Assembly (NCBI RefSeq): GCF_902506535.1
Contig: NZ_LR733825.1
Coordinates: 933,206 to 997,205, forward strand
Direction of reading: 5' to 3'
DNA length: 64,000 bases
DNA from: Pseudomonas sp. 8Z
GTDB taxonomy: Bacteria > Pseudomonadota > Gammaproteobacteria > Pseudomonadales > Pseudomonadaceae
Shown: piece after piece, positions 45,290 to 54,344 of the stretch
Numbering within the stretch: the stretch's first letter is position 1
Layout of the letters: each line of letters opens with the position of its first letter
The notes under the pieces: generated by a model
Databases searched by the model: none
The model's input: the letters and a program-made list of their open reading frames with translations, nothing else
Told to the model about the DNA's origin: nothing
Position numbers and translations under genes: made by a program

Positions 45290-46264
45290 ATGAATAAGAG
45301 CCACGACCTGATCGAAACAGCCCGCCGCACCATCCGCATGGAAATCGACGCGGTGCAGGAACTGCTGCCGCGCATCGATAACGACTTTGTCAAAGCTTGC
45401 GAAATGATCCTGCAAGCCAAGGGTCGCGTGGTTGTAGTGGGCATGGGCAAATCCGGGCACATTGGCAACAAGATCGCCGCGACCCTGGCCAGCACCGGTA
45501 CAGCGGCTTTTTTCGTACACCCGGCCGAAGCCAGCCACGGCGACATGGGCATGATTACCCGTGACGACATCGTCCTGGCCCTTTCTAACTCCGGTAGCAC
45601 CGCCGAGATCGTCACCCTGCTGCCGTTGATCAAGCGCCTCGGCATCCAAATGATCAGTATGACCGGCAACCCGGAATCGCCGCTGGCCAAGGCCGCTGAG
45701 GTCAATCTGGATGCCCGTGTTTCGCAGGAAGCCTGCCCACTGAACCTGGCGCCCACCTCTTCCACCACAGCCAGCCTGGTACTGGGCGACGCCCTGGCCA
45801 TCGCCCTACTGGAAGCCCGCGGCTTCACTGCCGAAGACTTTGCGTTCTCCCATCCAGGCGGTGCCCTGGGTCGTCGCCTGCTGCTCAAAGTGGAGCACGT
45901 CATGCACGCCGGTGACACACTGCCCTTGGTACAGCGCGGCACCAGCCTGCGTGACGCCCTACTGGAAATGACCCAAAAGAGCCTGGGCATGACTGCCGTA
46001 CTGGAAAGCGATGGCCGCCTGGCCGGCATCTTCACCGATGGCGACCTACGCCGGGCGCTGGACAAAGGCATCGACGTGCGTGACGCAAAAATCGATGAGG
46101 TCATGACCGCCCACGGTAAGACCGTGCATGCAGAAATGCTCGCGGCAGAGGCCCTGAAAATCATGGAAGACAACAAGATTAGCGCCTTGGTGGTGGTCGA
46201 CGAAGAAGATCGCCCGGTTGGCGCCTTTAATCTCGGCGATCTGCTACGCGCAGGAGTGATGTGA
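45290..46264 (+). CDS. kdsD: Arabinose-5-phosphate isomerase KdsD
   Basis: Converts ribulose 5-phosphate to arabinose 5-phosphate, the precursor of Kdo in LPS. 324 residues: SIS domain (about 40-175; VVVGMGKSGHIGNKIAATLA, LSNSGSTAEIV) followed by two CBS motifs (VMHAGDTLPLVQRGTSLRDA; VMTAHGKTVHAEMLAAEA). First gene of the kdsD-kdsC-lptC-lptA-lptB set, divergent from mlaF. Confidence 0.96.
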   Translation: MNKSHDLIETARRTIRMEIDAVQELLPRIDNDFVKACEMILQAKGRVVVVGMGKSGHIGNKIAATLASTGTAAFFVHPAEASHGDMGMITRDDIVLALSNSGSTAEIVTLLPLIKRLGIQMISMTGNPESPLAKAAEVNLDARVSQEACPLNLAPTSSTTASLVLGDALAIALLEARGFTAEDFAFSHPGGALGRRLLLKVEHVMHAGDTLPLVQRGTSLRDALLEMTQKSLGMTAVLESDGRLAGIFTDGDLRRALDKGIDVRDAKIDEVMTAHGKTVHAEMLAAEALKIMEDNKISALVVVDEEDRPVGAFNLGDLLRAGVM

Positions 46265-46785
46265 TGAATAGTTTGTTGCAGCGTGCTCGTGACGTGAAAC
46301 TGGCCGTATTCGACGTCGATGGCGTCCTGACCGATGGCCGCCTGTACTTTCTCGAAGACGGCAGCGAGTTCAAGACCTTCAACACCCTAGACGGCCATGG
46401 CATCAAAATGCTGATGGCCTCAGGGGTACGCACCGCCATCATCAGTGGCCGCAAGACACCAGTAGTCGAGCGCCGCGCCAACAACCTTGGTATCCAGCAC
46501 CTGTTTCAGGGACGCGAAGACAAACTCGTCGTACTCGACGGCCTGCTCGCCGAACTCGGCCTAAGCTATGAGCAAGTCGCTTATCTCGGTGATGATTTGC
46601 CGGACCTGCCAGTCATTCGTCGGGTCGGCCTCGGCATGGCAGTGGCAAGCGCCGATGGCTTCGTGCGTCAGCACGCTCACGGCGTGACCCAAGCTCGCGG
46701 CGGCGAAGGCGCCGCCCGCGAATTTTGCGAACTGATCATGCGCGCCCAAGGCACGCTAGATGCGGCCCAAGCCGCTTACCTGTAG
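46264..46785 (+). CDS. kdsC: Kdo 8-phosphate phosphatase KdsC
   Basis: HAD phosphatase releasing phosphate from Kdo-8-P. FDVDGVLTDGRLYF is the HAD motif I, with later motifs around IISGRKTPVVERRA and YLGDDLPDLP. ATG at 46264 gives 173 residues, shares a base with the kdsD stop and has GGAG 7 nt upstream; GTG at 46261 is possible but too close to that site. Confidence 0.95.
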   Translation: MNSLLQRARDVKLAVFDVDGVLTDGRLYFLEDGSEFKTFNTLDGHGIKMLMASGVRTAIISGRKTPVVERRANNLGIQHLFQGREDKLVVLDGLLAELGLSYEQVAYLGDDLPDLPVIRRVGLGMAVASADGFVRQHAHGVTQARGGEGAAREFCELIMRAQGTLDAAQAAYL

Positions 46786-46793
46786 GGCACAGC

Positions 46794-47360
46794 ATGCCGC
46801 GCAAAGCACTCAACCTCCTGATTTTCGCCCTGATCGCCGTACTGGTCGGCGCACTGGGCTACTGGAATATCGCGCCGGAAAACGCGCGCACCGCACAGCA
46901 GGCGGGCAGTGACGATATCGTTGATTTCTATGCCGTCGGCGCCCATACCGTACAGTTTCAAGACGACGGCAAACTGCATTACCGCATGACTGCCGACAAG
47001 CTTGAGCACATCAAGAGTAGCGACATTACCCAGGTCGAGAACCCCAAACTGGATCTCTACCGCGGCACCGAACTGCCCTGGAAAGTCACCAGCCAACGCG
47101 CTGAAGTGTCCCCGGGCGGCAACGAAGTCGAATTGATCGACGATGTACGCATCGCCCGTACCGACGCCAAGAATCGTCCGACCATCATCACCAGCAGCCG
47201 CATGACCGTGATTCCTGACAAGGAATATGCGCAGACCGAGCAAGCCGTTAGAATCGTCGCGGCCAATGGGGTGACCACGGCACAAGGAATGAAAGCGTAC
47301 TTGAATGACGGCAGGATGATCCTGCAGTCCAACGTAAGAGGCCAGCATGAGGTTCGTTAA
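46794..47360 (+). CDS. lptC: LPS export protein LptC
   Basis: Bitopic inner-membrane protein passing LPS from LptB2FG to LptA. One N-terminal membrane segment (about 6-25), then the periplasmic beta-jellyroll (YRMTADKLEHIKSSDITQVE, SQRAEVSPGGNEVELIDDVR). The ATG at 46794 has AGGG upstream, 188 residues; the longer frame overlaps kdsC. Overlaps lptA by 14 nt. Confidence 0.94.
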   Translation: MPRKALNLLIFALIAVLVGALGYWNIAPENARTAQQAGSDDIVDFYAVGAHTVQFQDDGKLHYRMTADKLEHIKSSDITQVENPKLDLYRGTELPWKVTSQRAEVSPGGNEVELIDDVRIARTDAKNRPTIITSSRMTVIPDKEYAQTEQAVRIVAANGVTTAQGMKAYLNDGRMILQSNVRGQHEVR

Positions 47361-47886
47361 TACCCTCCCCCTGATTTTCAGCCTCGGCGCCGCATTGGGA
47401 AGCGCGGCCGCCTGGGCCTTGCCCTCCGATCGCGACCAGCCGATCCGCATTCAGGCCGATACGGCTGAACTGGATGACAAGCAGGGCGTGGCGGTCTATC
47501 GCGGCGACGTAGTCATCACTCAGGGCACCCTGAAAATCACCGGTGATACCGTCACCATCACGCAGACTGCCAGCGGCGACGTTGACGTTTTCACCTCGGT
47601 AGGCAACCTGGCCTATTACGAGCAGAAGCCTGCGGTGGACAAGGAAATCGTCAAGGCCTACGGCAAAACCATCCAGTACTTCGCCAGCAATGAGCGCATC
47701 GTACTGATCGACCAAGCCAAGGTGATTCAGGAAGGCAACACCTTCGAAGGCGAGAAGATCGTCTACGACACCCGCCGCCAGATCGTCAACGCAGGCCGCG
47801 CCACCGGTAACAATGTAAGCATGCCGCGCCCACGCATCGACATGGTTATCCAACCGAAGAACAAGCCCGCGGATCAACAGCAGTAA
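47347..47886 (+). CDS. lptA: LPS transport periplasmic protein LptA
   Basis: Forms the periplasmic bridge that carries LPS to the outer membrane. A signal peptide (about 1-24, ending SAAAWALP) precedes the OstA-like domain: [20 protein letters not shown] and [16 protein letters not shown]. 179 residues. Its stop shares a base with lptB (TAATG). Confidence 0.95.
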   Translation: MRFVNTLPLIFSLGAALGSAAAWALPSDRDQPIRIQADTAELDDKQGVAVYRGDVVITQGTLKITGDTVTITQTASGDVDVFTSVGNLAYYEQKPAVDKEIVKAYGKTIQYFASNERIVLIDQAKVIQEGNTFEGEKIVYDTRRQIVNAGRATGNNVSMPRPRIDMVIQPKNKPADQQQ

Positions 47887-48611
47887 TGGCCACTCTCAAA
47901 GCTCAGCACCTGGCCAAGAGCTATAAAGGTCGCCAGGTCGTACGTGATGTCAGCCTGAATATCGAAAGCGGGCAGATTGTCGGCCTACTCGGCCCCAACG
48001 GCGCAGGCAAGACCACCTGCTTCTACATGATCGTCGGCCTGGTACGCGCCGATCAGGGGCGCGTCCTGATCGACGACCTCGACGTCAGCCACCAACCCAT
48101 GCATGGCCGCGCCCGAGCAGGCGTTGGCTACCTGCCTCAGGAAGCCTCGATCTTCCGCAAACTGTCGGTGGCCGACAACATCATGGCCATTCTCGAAACC
48201 CGCAAAGACCTGGATCGTTCCGGTCGCCAGGCGGAGTTGGAAAACCTACTGCAGGAATTCCATATCCACCACATTGCCGACAGCCTGGGCATGAGCCTGT
48301 CAGGCGGCGAACGACGCCGCGTGGAGATCGCCCGCGCCCTAGCCACCAATCCCAAGTTCATCCTGCTCGACGAACCCTTCGCTGGTGTGGACCCGATTTC
48401 GGTGGGCGACATCAAACAGATCATCCACCACCTCAAGGCCAAGGGCATCGGCATCCTGATTACCGATCACAACGTGCGCGAGACCCTGGACATCTGCGAG
48501 ACAGCCTACATCGTCAATGACGGTCAGCTAATCGCCGAAGGCGACGCCCAAACCATCCTCGCCAACCAGACGGTAAAAGATGTGTACCTGGGGCACGAGT
48601 TCCGCCTGTAA
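47886..48611 (+). CDS. lptB: LPS export ABC transporter ATPase LptB
   Basis: ATPase powering LPS extraction by LptB2FG. 241 residues, Walker [10 protein letters not shown] at 36-44, signature LSGGERRR, Walker [13 protein letters not shown], switch His in LITDHNVRE. lptF and lptG lie elsewhere. rpoN follows after 136 nt, a linkage shared across many proteobacteria. Confidence 0.97.
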   Translation: MATLKAQHLAKSYKGRQVVRDVSLNIESGQIVGLLGPNGAGKTTCFYMIVGLVRADQGRVLIDDLDVSHQPMHGRARAGVGYLPQEASIFRKLSVADNIMAILETRKDLDRSGRQAELENLLQEFHIHHIADSLGMSLSGGERRRVEIARALATNPKFILLDEPFAGVDPISVGDIKQIIHHLKAKGIGILITDHNVRETLDICETAYIVNDGQLIAEGDAQTILANQTVKDVYLGHEFRL

Positions 48612-48673
48612 ATCGCTCGGATTTGCATTACAGAAATAAGGCAACCCCTAGGCAAACGAGCGATTTTCAGGCA

Positions 48674-48705
48674 TATAATTTGCTTCCTGGCGGCGCTTCG
48701 GCGCC
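48674..48705 (+). promoter_or_regulatory. rpoN leader: -10 element and UUCG hairpin
   Basis: A perfect TATAAT (48674-48679) lies about 70 bp before rpoN with no strong -35. It is followed by a GGCGC-TTCG-GCGCC hairpin (48692-48705), a stable UUCG tetraloop in the likely 5' leader. Confidence 0.4.
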
Positions 48706-48747
48706 CTGATGTGGAAGGCGTAACTCGCCAGTAAATTAAGGTCTGCA

Positions 48748-50241
48748 ATGAAACCTTCGCTAGTCCTCAAGATGGGCCAGCAGCTGACGATGACACCGCA
48801 GCTGCAACAGGCTATCCGCCTCCTCCAACTGTCGACCCTGGATCTTCAGCAGGAAATCCAAGAGGCACTGGAATCCAATCCCATGCTCGAGCGCCAGGAA
48901 GATGGCGACGACTTCGATAACAGCGATCCGATGGCCGACGGCGCGGAAAGCGCCTCCCCAGCTCAGCCCAAGGAAGACAGCTTTCAGGAAACCACACCGA
49001 CCGTGGACAACCTGGAAGATGGCGAATGGAACGAGCGCATTCCCAATGAACTACCTGTCGATACCGCCTGGGAAGACATCTACCAGACCAGCGCCAGCAG
49101 CCTGCCCAGCAATGACGATGACGAGTGGGACTTCACCACGCGTACTTCCGGTGGCGAAAGCCTGCAGAGCCACCTGCTCTGGCAACTCAACCTGGCGCCG
49201 ATGTCGGACAAGGATCGCCTGATCGCCTCCACCCTCATCGACTGCATCAACAACGATGGCTACCTCGAAGAAACCCTCGAGGAAGTCACCGACTCCTTCG
49301 ACCCTGAGCTGGACATCGAACTCGATGAAGTGGAAGTCGTCCTACACCGCATCCAGCAGTTCGAACCAGCCGGTATCGGCGCGCGCAACCTGCGCGAATG
49401 CCTGCTGCTGCAGTTGCGCCAATTGCCTGCCAGTACGCCCTGGCTGAACGAAACCCAGCGCCTGGTCAGTGATCATCTGGAACTGCTCGGCAGCCGCGAC
49501 TATGCCCAATTGATGCGCCGCACCAAGCTCAAGGAAGACGAGCTCAAGCAGGTCATCGATCTGATCCAGCGCCTCAACCCGCGCCCAGGCTCACAGATTG
49601 AGTCGAGCGAGCCGGAGTACGTGGTGCCAGATGTGATCGTGCGCAAGCACAACGAGCGCTGGCTGGTGGAGCTGAACCAAGAAGCCATGCCGCGCCTGCG
49701 CGTCAATGCGCAGTACGCAGGCTTCGTCAAACGCGCCGACTCCAGCGCCGATAACACCTTCATGCGCAACCAGTTGCAGGAAGCACGCTGGTTCATCAAG
49801 AGCCTGCAAAGCCGCAACGAGACCCTGATGAAGGTGGCCACGCAGATAGTCGAACATCAGCGCGGCTTCCTCGACTACGGCGACGAGGCAATGAAACCGC
49901 TGGTGCTGCATGACATCGCAGAGGCGGTGGGCATGCACGAGTCGACCATCTCGCGTGTTACTACACAGAAGTTCATGCATACGCCGCGCGGTATTTACGA
50001 GCTGAAATACTTCTTCTCCAGCCACGTCAGCACCTCCGAAGGCGGCGAATGCTCGTCCACCGCGATCCGCGCGATCATCAAAAAACTGGTCGCCGCAGAA
50101 AACGCGAAAAAGCCGTTGAGCGACAGCAAGATCGCTGGTTTACTGGAAGCACAAGGCATCCAGGTCGCCCGTCGGACGGTTGCCAAATACCGCGAGTCTC
50201 TCGGTATCGCGCCGTCCAGTGAACGCAAGCGCCTGATGTAA
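48748..50241 (+). CDS. rpoN: RNA polymerase sigma-54 factor RpoN
   Basis: Sigma factor for nitrogen, motility and other -24/-12 promoters that need enhancer-binding proteins. 497 residues: Gln/Leu-rich region I (about 1-50, [20 protein letters not shown]), an acidic region II (about 51-110), the core-binding region, a helix-turn-helix, and the RpoN box [10 protein letters not shown] near the C-terminus. Downstream hpf-ptsN-rapZ-ptsO is the classic rpoN cluster. Confidence 0.97.
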   Translation: MKPSLVLKMGQQLTMTPQLQQAIRLLQLSTLDLQQEIQEALESNPMLERQEDGDDFDNSDPMADGAESASPAQPKEDSFQETTPTVDNLEDGEWNERIPNELPVDTAWEDIYQTSASSLPSNDDDEWDFTTRTSGGESLQSHLLWQLNLAPMSDKDRLIASTLIDCINNDGYLEETLEEVTDSFDPELDIELDEVEVVLHRIQQFEPAGIGARNLRECLLLQLRQLPASTPWLNETQRLVSDHLELLGSRDYAQLMRRTKLKEDELKQVIDLIQRLNPRPGSQIESSEPEYVVPDVIVRKHNERWLVELNQEAMPRLRVNAQYAGFVKRADSSADNTFMRNQLQEARWFIKSLQSRNETLMKVATQIVEHQRGFLDYGDEAMKPLVLHDIAEAVGMHESTISRVTTQKFMHTPRGIYELKYFFSSHVSTSEGGECSSTAIRAIIKKLVAAENAKKPLSDSKIAGLLEAQGIQVARRTVAKYRESLGIAPSSERKRLM

Positions 50242-50287
50242 GCAAGACAGACTGATCGCACACGCGAGCAGGCCACGGTGTTCCGGC

Positions 50288-50310
50288 GGTGGGCCGATTT
50301 CTGGCCCACC
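50288..50310 (+). repeat. Hairpin between rpoN and hpf
   Basis: Perfect 8-bp arms GGTGGGCC and GGCCCACC with a 7-base loop, 30 nt before the hpf start. May tune read-through from rpoN. Confidence 0.45.
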
Positions 50311-50340
50311 ACTTACACAAGGCAACAAGGAGAAAGCGGT

Positions 50341-50649
50341 ATGCAAGTCAACATCAGTGGACATCAGCTGGATGTGACCGACGCCCTGCGTGACTATATC
50401 GGCGAGAAACTGGGCCGACTGGAACGCCACTTCGACAAGATCACCAATGTTCAGGTGATCATGGAGGTCGAGAAGCTCAAGCAAAAGATCGAAGCCACCC
50501 TTCACGTTGCCGGCGGTGAGGTTGTCGCCAACGCTGAGCATACGGATATGTACGCTGCAATCGACCTGCTGGCCGACAAACTCGACCGTCAACTCATCAA
50601 GCACAAGGAAAAGCAGCTCGACCGCCTGCAAGGCGCTACAGCCCGCTGA
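50341..50649 (+). CDS. hpf: Ribosome hibernation promoting factor HPF (short)
   Basis: Binds 30S subunits in stationary phase to help form inactive 100S ribosomes. The 102-residue length is the short HPF type. Blocks: MQVNISGHQLDVTDALRDYI, ATLHVAGGEVVANAE and DMYAAIDLLADKLDRQL. The ATG at 50341 has AAGGAG 8 nt upstream; the longer frame reads through the hairpin. Confidence 0.96.
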   Translation: MQVNISGHQLDVTDALRDYIGEKLGRLERHFDKITNVQVIMEVEKLKQKIEATLHVAGGEVVANAEHTDMYAAIDLLADKLDRQLIKHKEKQLDRLQGATAR

Positions 50650-50661
50650 CATTTCCCCTCC

Positions 50662-51126
50662 ATGATCCGACTTGAAAACATCCTGACCCCCGGCCGTTCC
50701 CTGGTGAACGTGCCGGGCGGCAGCAAGAAGCGCGTGCTCGAACAGATCGCCAGCCTGGTTGCCCGCGATCTCTCCGACCTGGACAACCAGGACATCTACG
50801 AAAGCCTCATTGCCCGCGAGAAACTCGGTTCTACCGGTTTCGGCAATGGCATCGCCATTCCTCACTGCCGCCTAGCTGGCTGCAGCGCCCCGATCAGTGC
50901 TCTGCTGCGCCTCGATACGGCGGTCGACTTCGACGCCATCGACGGAGCCCCGGTGGATTTGCTGTTCGTGCTGCTAGTACCGGAGGCTGCTACCGACGCC
51001 CACCTCGAACTCCTGCGCCAGATCGCCAGCATGCTCGACCGCCAGGACGTCCGCGAGCGCCTGCGCCAGGCACCGACCAGCGACGCGCTTTATCAGGTCG
51101 TCGTGGATATCCAGAACGGTCAATGA
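50662..51126 (+). CDS. ptsN: Nitrogen phosphotransferase EIIA-Ntr (PtsN)
   Basis: EIIA-type regulator of the PTS-Ntr chain (PtsP to PtsO to PtsN). 154 residues with the phosphorylated His at 68 in [10 protein letters not shown]. It affects potassium balance and storage polymer formation in pseudomonads. Follows hpf by 12 nt and overlaps rapZ (ATGA). Confidence 0.96.
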   Translation: MIRLENILTPGRSLVNVPGGSKKRVLEQIASLVARDLSDLDNQDIYESLIAREKLGSTGFGNGIAIPHCRLAGCSAPISALLRLDTAVDFDAIDGAPVDLLFVLLVPEAATDAHLELLRQIASMLDRQDVRERLRQAPTSDALYQVVVDIQNGQ

Positions 51127-51986
51127 CCATGCGCCTGATCATCGTCAGTGGTCGCTCCGGCTCAGGCAAGAGCACCGCCCTCGATGTCCTCGAAGACAAC
51201 GGCTTTTATTGCATCGACAACCTGCCGGCCAGCCTGCTGCCGGATCTGGCTGAACGATTCCTGCCGCATAGCGACCTGATGCTACCGCAGGTCGCGGTCT
51301 CCATAGACGCCCGCAACCTGCTTAGCCAGTTACGCCGTTTTCCAGAGCTACTGAGCGAGGTCAACAAGCACGGCATCCGCTGCGAGGTGCTCTACCTCGA
51401 TGCCGAAGACGACACCTTACTCAAACGCTTCTCGGAAACCCGCAGGCGCCACCCGCTAACCAACGACAATCGCTCGTTGGCCGAAGCCATCGCCTACGAG
51501 ACGCAACTGCTGGCCCCGATAATCGACCTCGCCGACCTGCGAATCGACACTACTCGCCTGAACCTCTATCAACTGCGCGACACCCTCAAGCTGCGCCTGT
51601 TGGGCCAGGCCCAGACGGGCACAGCCTTTCTCGTCGAATCCTTTGGCTTCAAGCGCGGCATGCCCGTGGACGCTGATTTGGTGTTCGACGCGCGCTGCCT
51701 GCCCAACCCCTACTGGAAACCTGAACTGCGCGACTTTTCCGGGCTCGATCAGCCGGTTATCGACTACCTCGCCGCTCAGCCGGAAGTCGAGGAGATGTAT
51801 CAGGACATCCTTGCCTATCTGGACAAATGGCTACCGCGTTTCGCCGCAAGCAATCGTGCTTACGTGACCGTCGCCATTGGCTGTACCGGTGGTCATCACC
51901 GCTCGGTCTATCTGGCCAGTCGCTTGAGCGAAGCACTAAAGCGGTCACTAAAGAACATTCAGGTTCGTCACCGCGACCTCAGCTAA
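51123..51986 (+). CDS. rapZ: RNase adapter protein RapZ
   Basis: P-loop protein; in enterobacteria it guides GlmZ small RNA to RNase E and so controls GlmS. 287 residues, Walker [10 protein letters not shown] at 10-18, [17 protein letters not shown] in the middle and the C-terminal [17 protein letters not shown]. The GlmY/GlmZ circuit is not established in Pseudomonas, so the role here is inferred. The start is at ATG 51123 or 51129. Confidence 0.95.
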   Translation: MTMRLIIVSGRSGSGKSTALDVLEDNGFYCIDNLPASLLPDLAERFLPHSDLMLPQVAVSIDARNLLSQLRRFPELLSEVNKHGIRCEVLYLDAEDDTLLKRFSETRRRHPLTNDNRSLAEAIAYETQLLAPIIDLADLRIDTTRLNLYQLRDTLKLRLLGQAQTGTAFLVESFGFKRGMPVDADLVFDARCLPNPYWKPELRDFSGLDQPVIDYLAAQPEVEEMYQDILAYLDKWLPRFAASNRAYVTVAIGCTGGHHRSVYLASRLSEALKRSLKNIQVRHRDLS

Positions 51987-52001
51987 GGAACTTCCGACGC
52001 G

Positions 52002-52274
52002 ATGCCAAACCGCGAAATCACCATCATCAACAAGCTTGGCCTGCATGCCCGCGCGGCAGCCAAGTTCGTCGGCGTCGCCAGCCAATTTGCCTGCCAGGTG
52101 CGTATCGGTCGCAGCAGTGAGAGCCTGGTCGACGGCAAGAGCATCATGGCCGTGATGATGCTGGCCGCTGGCAAGGGCACCAACGTGCACCTGCATACCG
52201 AAGGCGAGCAGGACCAAGAAGCCATGGCCGCCCTGGTCGCGCTGATCGAAAACTATTTCGACGAAGGCGAATAA
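52002..52274 (+). CDS. ptsO: Phosphocarrier protein NPr (PtsO)
   Basis: HPr-like carrier of the PTS-Ntr chain, passing phosphate from PtsP to PtsN. 90 residues, active His15 in GLHARAAAK and the regulatory-type Ser47 in DGKSIMAVMML. Last gene of the rpoN cluster; converges with the ZIP gene 25 nt away. Confidence 0.96.
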   Translation: MPNREITIINKLGLHARAAAKFVGVASQFACQVRIGRSSESLVDGKSIMAVMMLAAGKGTNVHLHTEGEQDQEAMAALVALIENYFDEGE

Positions 52275-52299
52275 AGCTGCGGCACACAGCCAAAGGCAA

Positions 52300-53193
52300 C
52301 TAGGCCAAGGCAGTGTCCAGCACCATCATCAAGCAGAATCCCATCGCCAGAGCCCGACTGGCATCGCTGCGATAACCATTGCCGTGCGATTCAGGAATGA
52401 TTTCATGAACCACGGCCAACAACATGGCCCCCGCCGCCAGCGCCAGCCCCCAAGGCAAGAGCACCTGCGATACGCCAACCAACCAGGCACAGATAACCGC
52501 GAACAGCGGTTCGACCAGACCGGAAGCAGCGCCTACCAACACCGCGCTACCGCGCTTCATGCCTGCACCAGCCAACACCAGAGCGACGATCAAACCTTCA
52601 GGTACGTCCTGCAAGGCAATGCCGATCGCCAGGCCATCCGCGCCGCTTAGCCCGGCCCCAGCCGCCACTCCGACAGCCATGCCTTCTGGCACGTTGTGCA
52701 GCATGATGGCAATGACGAACAGCACTACGCCCGGCGTCATCTGCGCATAAAGATTCGGTAACCGCTGCCAGTCATCCAGGCAGCGCCCCAAGCCCAGCAA
52801 CAATAACGCCCCCAACAGCAGGCCAATACTGGCCAGACCAGCCGCGCCCCAAGGCGTAAAGCCTTGCTCGCCCGCTACATCCAGCGCTGGCACCAGCAAG
52901 GAGAACACGCTGGCGGCCAGCATGACGCCACCGCCGAAACCAAGCAGGCTGTCGCGCCAGCGTTGAGAAAGCTCGCCCATAAATAGCACCGGTATCGCGC
53001 CCAAGGCCGTACCCGTTGCGCATAGCAAACCGGCCTGCAATGCACGCATCAACTGCGGCTGCACACTCTGGTCGATCAATACTGCCGCCTGGATAAAAAG
53101 CAGCAACCCACCACAGAAGATAATGGTGCCACCGAGCAAATAGCGCATGACCCGACCATTGAGGCCGGGCAAGGTAGTCAGCAGGCTTCGCAT
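52300..53193 (-). CDS. ZIP family metal transporter
   Basis: About 297-residue ZIP permease with eight hydrophobic segments. The two metal-site helices are visible as MLHNVPEGMAVG and ALQDVPEGLIVA, and the C-terminal AVVHEIIPESHGNG supplies another His/Glu site. Zinc, iron or manganese import are all possible. The ATG at 53193 is chosen; TTG at 53202 would add three residues. Its place at the end of the fagA-fumC-orfX-sodA cluster (20 nt after sodA) suggests a link with metal limitation. Confidence 0.88.
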   Translation of the reverse strand: MRSLLTTLPGLNGRVMRYLLGGTIIFCGGLLLFIQAAVLIDQSVQPQLMRALQAGLLCATGTALGAIPVLFMGELSQRWRDSLLGFGGGVMLAASVFSLLVPALDVAGEQGFTPWGAAGLASIGLLLGALLLLGLGRCLDDWQRLPNLYAQMTPGVVLFVIAIMLHNVPEGMAVGVAAGAGLSGADGLAIGIALQDVPEGLIVALVLAGAGMKRGSAVLVGAASGLVEPLFAVICAWLVGVSQVLLPWGLALAAGAMLLAVVHEIIPESHGNGYRSDASRALAMGFCLMMVLDTALA

Positions 53194-53213
53194 AACGGTC
53201 AATATCTACCCAT

Positions 53214-53825
53214 TCAGCTCAATGCCTGCCGGTATCGGCGCGCTACTTCGGTCCAGTCGATGACGTTGTAGAAGGCGCCGATGTATTCCGGGCGACGGTT
53301 CTGGTAGCGCAGGTAGTAGGCGTGCTCCCAAACATCCAGACCGAGGATAGGCGTGTTGCCATGCATCAGAGGGCTGTCCTGATTGGCGCTGCTTTCCACG
53401 CTCAGTGTTTTTTCAGGCGTTACGCTAAGCCATGCCCAGCCGCTACCAAAGCGCGTCAATGCTGCCTTGGTGAAGGCCTCCTTGAATGCATCGAAACCAC
53501 CGAGTTGGCTGTCGATGGCCGCCGCCAGCTCCCCTTGAGGCACGCCGCCCCCGCGCGGTGACATCACCGCCCAGAACAGCGTGTGATTGGCATGACCGCC
53601 GCCCTGATTGATCAAGGCGCCATGCAGCGCCTGAGGTAATTCGGCCAGGCGCGGCAGCAGCGTCTCCACAGGCTCTTCGGCGTATACCGTACCTTCCAGA
53701 GCCGCATTGAGGTTATTGATGTAGGTCTGGTGATGCTTGCTGTGATGGATCTCCATGGTTTGCGCATCGATGTGCGGCTCCAGGGCGTCGTAGGCATAAG
53801 GCAAAGCTGGCAAGCTGTGCGGCAT
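53214..53825 (-). CDS. sodA: Manganese superoxide dismutase
   Basis: Cytoplasmic Mn-SOD made when iron is scarce. 203 residues; metal ligands lie in HHSKHHQTY (first His), [11 protein letters not shown] (second His) and [16 protein letters not shown] (Asp and His). [11 protein letters not shown] and QDSPLM surroundings fit the Mn rather than the Fe enzyme. AGGAG lies 7 nt before the ATG. Part of fagA-fumC-orfX-sodA, known in P. aeruginosa as a Fur-repressed unit. Confidence 0.94.
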   Translation of the reverse strand: MPHSLPALPYAYDALEPHIDAQTMEIHHSKHHQTYINNLNAALEGTVYAEEPVETLLPRLAELPQALHGALINQGGGHANHTLFWAVMSPRGGGVPQGELAAAIDSQLGGFDAFKEAFTKAALTRFGSGWAWLSVTPEKTLSVESSANQDSPLMHGNTPILGLDVWEHAYYLRYQNRRPEYIGAFYNVIDWTEVARRYRQALS

Positions 53826-53837
53826 GGCGGTTCTCCT

Positions 53838-54290
53838 TCAGTGATAGTGACGCCCGTGACCGACAGCGTCGGTAGCGCAGCGGCGAGAGGCATAGCGCTG
53901 CGCAGCACCGAGCAGACGATCGGTGCGCGGAAACGCGCCATGCTCGGCAATGAACTGCAGCAGTTGGAAATAGGTACGGCTGCTGTGATGCAGCGCAGCG
54001 TCACGCAAGGCCTCAGGCTGTTGCACATCGGCCAGCGTCTGCAGCAACCGCTCATGACTCGCGCAGAGGTTATCCGCTGCCGCCTCCGACTGGCCGAGCA
54101 TCAGGTGCAAGTCAGCCAGGTTGTGGTGGGAAATGACGAATGCGGCAACCGCCATGTCAGGGTCGCGCCAGCGCCCGAACAAGACCTGCGCCTCAGCCAG
54201 CGCCTGCAGGTAGAGTTCGCGCGCCTGCACCCAATCGCCCTCGGCAAAACAGCGGTTGCCTGCCTCGATGGTGTTCTTCCAGTGCTCCAT
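53838..54290 (-). CDS. Conserved protein between fumC and sodA (orfX)
   Basis: 150-residue soluble protein without a known function. Helical, TPR-like pattern: AGNRCFAEGDWVQARELYLQ and ISHHNLADLHLMLGQSEAAA. The C-terminus is His/Arg-rich (VGHGRHYH). ATG at 54290 with GGAG upstream. In P. aeruginosa the equivalent gene sits in the same iron-regulated operon. The conserved place suggests a job in adaptation to low iron or in handling SOD or fumarase; this is inference only. Confidence 0.82.
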   Translation of the reverse strand: MEHWKNTIEAGNRCFAEGDWVQARELYLQALAEAQVLFGRWRDPDMAVAAFVISHHNLADLHLMLGQSEAAADNLCASHERLLQTLADVQQPEALRDAALHHSSRTYFQLLQFIAEHGAFPRTDRLLGAAQRYASRRCATDAVGHGRHYH

Positions 54291-54344
54291 TACCAGCTCC
54301 TCGGCCTGTAGGCCATGGCAGCAGTCATGGCGCCCAATGGGCGC

